A stretch of 64,000 nt of DNA from Voacanga thouarsii. Lineage: Eukaryota > Streptophyta > Magnoliopsida > Gentianales > Apocynaceae. Numbering within the stretch: position 1 is the first letter of the stretch; each line of letters begins with the position of its first letter. A program made the position numbers and the translations under genes. The stretch is from positions 186,001-250,000 of the forward strand of contig JANUWF010002207.1 in NCBI GenBank assembly GCA_026120185.1, given 5' to 3'. Below the pieces are notes generated by a model. The model did not search any database and was not told the DNA's origin. It saw nothing but the letters and a program-made list of their open reading frames with translations. This document shows positions 61,230 to 64,000 of this stretch, piece by piece.

Positions 61230-64000
61230 TATATTATCCTATATTTTAATTGTTTATTGGCCACTACTTGTGATTGGATGAGAATGTATATCATTGGCCA
61301 GAACAAAAGATAATTGGTATAATGAGACGAATATTCGGTATAATAATATCTTGTCGGGACCTGGATGTAAATATTGAATTTGTTCTACCCGTACCCTAAA
61401 TCTTTGAAAGGCTACTATTATTAATAAAATAAGAATTTAAGGGTACACTGAGAAGAGAAACTGATCAATGCAATGAAATGCATATTTTGGTGTGAATCAT
61501 GCTATCCGGGTTATCGTGGGAATTTTCATCATTTTGACCGCTTCTGTGACTTTGACTGCAAATTTGACCAAACTGAGTAGGAATTCAAGAATTTAAGTAT
61601 TACCATTAGATTCAGTGGAATTTTTGGAGTTGAATGGTGAAGTCAAATATTTTTCCATTCCAAACCCAATTTTGGCCATTTCTGAGAAAAATCAGAAATG
61701 AGGGTAAAACTTGGACCTATTGGACTATGTGATTGGTGGACAGGGACTTGTGTCACATTTATGAGAGGCTGTATGGGATTTCATACAAGATAAAGTTTAT
61801 CAAATAAGTTTTACAAAATAAAAAAAAAATTTGGTGGACAAATGAAATTGCGACACATGGTAGATAGCCCACAATGGTTGACCAAATGGTCCCCAATTTA
61901 GACCTACAATGGTAGTTAAGGAGTTGAAAAATAGCCATCTTTCGTGCATAAGGAGTAGGGAAAGAAGAGAGAAAGAAAAGGAAACAAAAGCTAGAGAAAA
62001 TTAGGGAGAAAAAAGAAAAAGGAGAGAGAAAGAAAGATGTATGTGTTTTCCTGGTATGTTCTTGGTGTTCTTAGAGAAAAATCAAGCCAAGAGATCCTAC
62101 ATATAAGGCAAAAGTCTATACCACAAGAATTAAAGTTATAGATCCCATTACGATGATTATACTGTTACGAATTTTTACTTAAAAACATGGTTTTCATGCC
62201 TTGATTTTGGATCAAAGATAAGGTTTGTGAACTTTTGTGTATGAACCTTTTATATACTTATATAAGTGCTGGCTGCCTAAGCGTTTTTGAATGATGTTTT
62301 GTGTGAAGAAGAACTGAATCATTACGGAGGCTTAAAGGGTTGCTTCAGGTTGAGGAGAAGATTATCAAAGTAGAGTAAAAATGGAATTTACTTGGTTGGA
62401 AAAATGGATTATACTAGCTTTTGATTAGAAATGATGAATTTGTGTTCAATAAGTGTGATTCTTATGAGCTATTTGAATCTGGAAATCACAGATTTAAAGA
62501 TGTTTTGAGGGAAAATTTAACAAATTAATGGTTCCAAGATGTTAAAGACTAAAGAAGAAGAAAGGAAAGCATGAATAGTGAAATTGAGGTAAAACAACTG
62601 GGACTGTTTTTGCCCATTAATGTATTACAGGAACAAGAACTCTAAAAAAAGGACCAATAAAAAACTAAATTTAAGAGTCTTACGGTCATTTTGGTGTATC
62701 ATAGAGCCAAATCGGAGTTGTGGATTGAATGTTATGTGCAAAACAAAATCATGTGTCGAGCAGTAAAATTCAAGAAAAATGAGTCCGAAAATGGATGAAC
62801 TTAAGGATGATTAATGGTGATGGTAAATAAGAATTTAATCCCCTATATATGAAGGGATAAAGGATGTGGGAAAAAAAAATGAAGGAATTGATCAAATGAC
62901 GAAAAAACGATGTGAACGACAGTTAAACGTTCTCCTTAACCATCGGCCCCATCGGCTTAATGTCGGTTAGACGTCAGCCTACCGTTGGGCACATTGGCTT
63001 GACGCCAGCTACCTATCGGGCACGTCAGCTGGATGTCGGCTAACTATCAGCTATTTTTTGGCCAAACACAATTTGACCCGAAACAATGTTTGGTGTAGGT
63101 TTGTTGGTAAATGGGCAACGGAATGTTGAAAACGGTGTAAACGATGGTTGAATGGCCATAAATGGAAAGAGTTTAGTTAGGACATGAGGTGAGTCCCTTT
63201 GACTTCTAAAACCTTTTTGAAGGCTAGTGTGCTTTGTTTTTCCTTGATATGCTTTGTTTTATACCATTTTGGAAATCCCTGAATATGTTTAGGGTTTATC
63301 TAAGCAAGATTCGTTTTTATGCTATTTAGGGCTTGAAAGAATTTCATGATTAGCTTGGAAACCTTAACGGATGATTAAAGTATGGTTTTGTGAATTTAGT
63401 CCTTTTTGAATTAAATGTTTGCGATTTTCAAAAAATGGTAAATTTTGGAATCGGATATTCGTAAATTGACTAGAATGCCCTTATTAGAACATTTTATGGG
63501 AATATATTTGGAAACATTGAATTTAATCCTCTTTTGGGATTAAAATTCTGGATTTTTTGAAATAATTTTCATTTGGGATCAGGTATTTGAAAAATGATCC
63601 AAATTTCCTTATCGGATTGTTTATGAAAACTTTTGGAACTGGGTATATGATAAATGACTGAAATACACTTATTAGAACTTATGTGAATACTTTTTAAATT
63701 AAGGGTAAAATGACTTGAATACCTGTGGAAATGACTTTTGTGATTGAGCATGGGAAAAATTACCCAGATACTCTTGGAAACATGTTTTGATGTGTGAACA
63801 GAACTATTTATCCTGTTTCAACAATTTTGGAAATAATCTCTCGTGATGAGATTGACCATTGGAAAATGATCTTTTGATCCTTGAAATTGTTTTATTGGCC
63901 AATGTGCCATAGAATGAATTGATTAGCTCTGCGGAGCCTATATAAATGATGGTTTGACTTGTAAATTAGTGCGATCAAATTCGAGAAAGTCTTGTTTTGC
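61230..64000 (+). repeat. 3' LTR of B2 (continues past the window)
   Basis: It aligns with 44748 to about 47500. Its first bases are TATATTATCC where the 5' LTR has TGTAATGTCC, so the terminal TG is lost. About 1.05 kb is missing beyond the window. The visible divergence between the two LTRs suggests an old insertion. No gene is seen in it. Confidence 0.9.

Overview
The window is AT-rich plant nuclear DNA made almost wholly of nested LTR retrotransposons. I found no convincing host gene, rRNA gene, functional tRNA gene or CRISPR array. Evidence for an angiosperm: Ty3/gypsy chromovirus pol with a C-terminal chromodomain (Tekay/Del-like), Angela/BARE-like Ty1/copia LTRs, initiator-Met-type primer binding sites, and a large LTR element with almost no coding content (LARD-like) and a decayed tRNA-Asp-type primer site. 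All coding regions carry stops and frameshifts, so this is an old heterochromatic TE cluster.

Families (letters are mine). A: chromovirus with ~4.35 kb LTRs. B: chromovirus with 3.84 kb LTRs. C: chromovirus-like ~4.37 kb LTR, solo only. D: Angela/BARE-like copia LTR of ~1.7 kb, solo only. E: minus-strand LARD-like element. F: copia LTR plus the 3' end of pol. G: minus-strand gypsy element. H: an LTR fragment with a clear TATA box.

Layout. 1-15479 is a compound A structure: a 5' LTR (start outside the window), gag-pol, 514 bp of 3' LTR, then an abrupt switch to an inverted partial copy (leader, complete LTR, integrase, 30 bp of LTR). It sits in copia LTR F1 (15480-15619), which sits in the left LTR of E. 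E occupies 15620-21901 and also carries solo LTR D1. E interrupts the integrase of G (21902-31948), whose protease region is split by solo LTR A2 (23952-28502). Truncated B1 follows (31949 to ~34735), then an E-like scrap, then copia F2 (~35033-43560) carrying solo LTRs D4 and A3. H (43561-44747) is cut by B2, which runs from 44748 past the window end. B2 is interrupted by solo LTR C, which contains two opposed D solo LTRs.

Insertions D2, D3, C and A3 have perfect 5-bp target duplications, so the nesting order can be read directly. The most interesting signals are non-coding or leader features shared by divergent families: a 12-bp palindrome about 0.83-1.0 kb from the LTR 3' end, a TATA-like box about 70-85 bp from it, an acidic pre-gag leader ORF ending in an Asp-rich tail plus stop, and a tRNA-like Pol III A/B-box module inside every A-family LTR copy that covers that part of the LTR.
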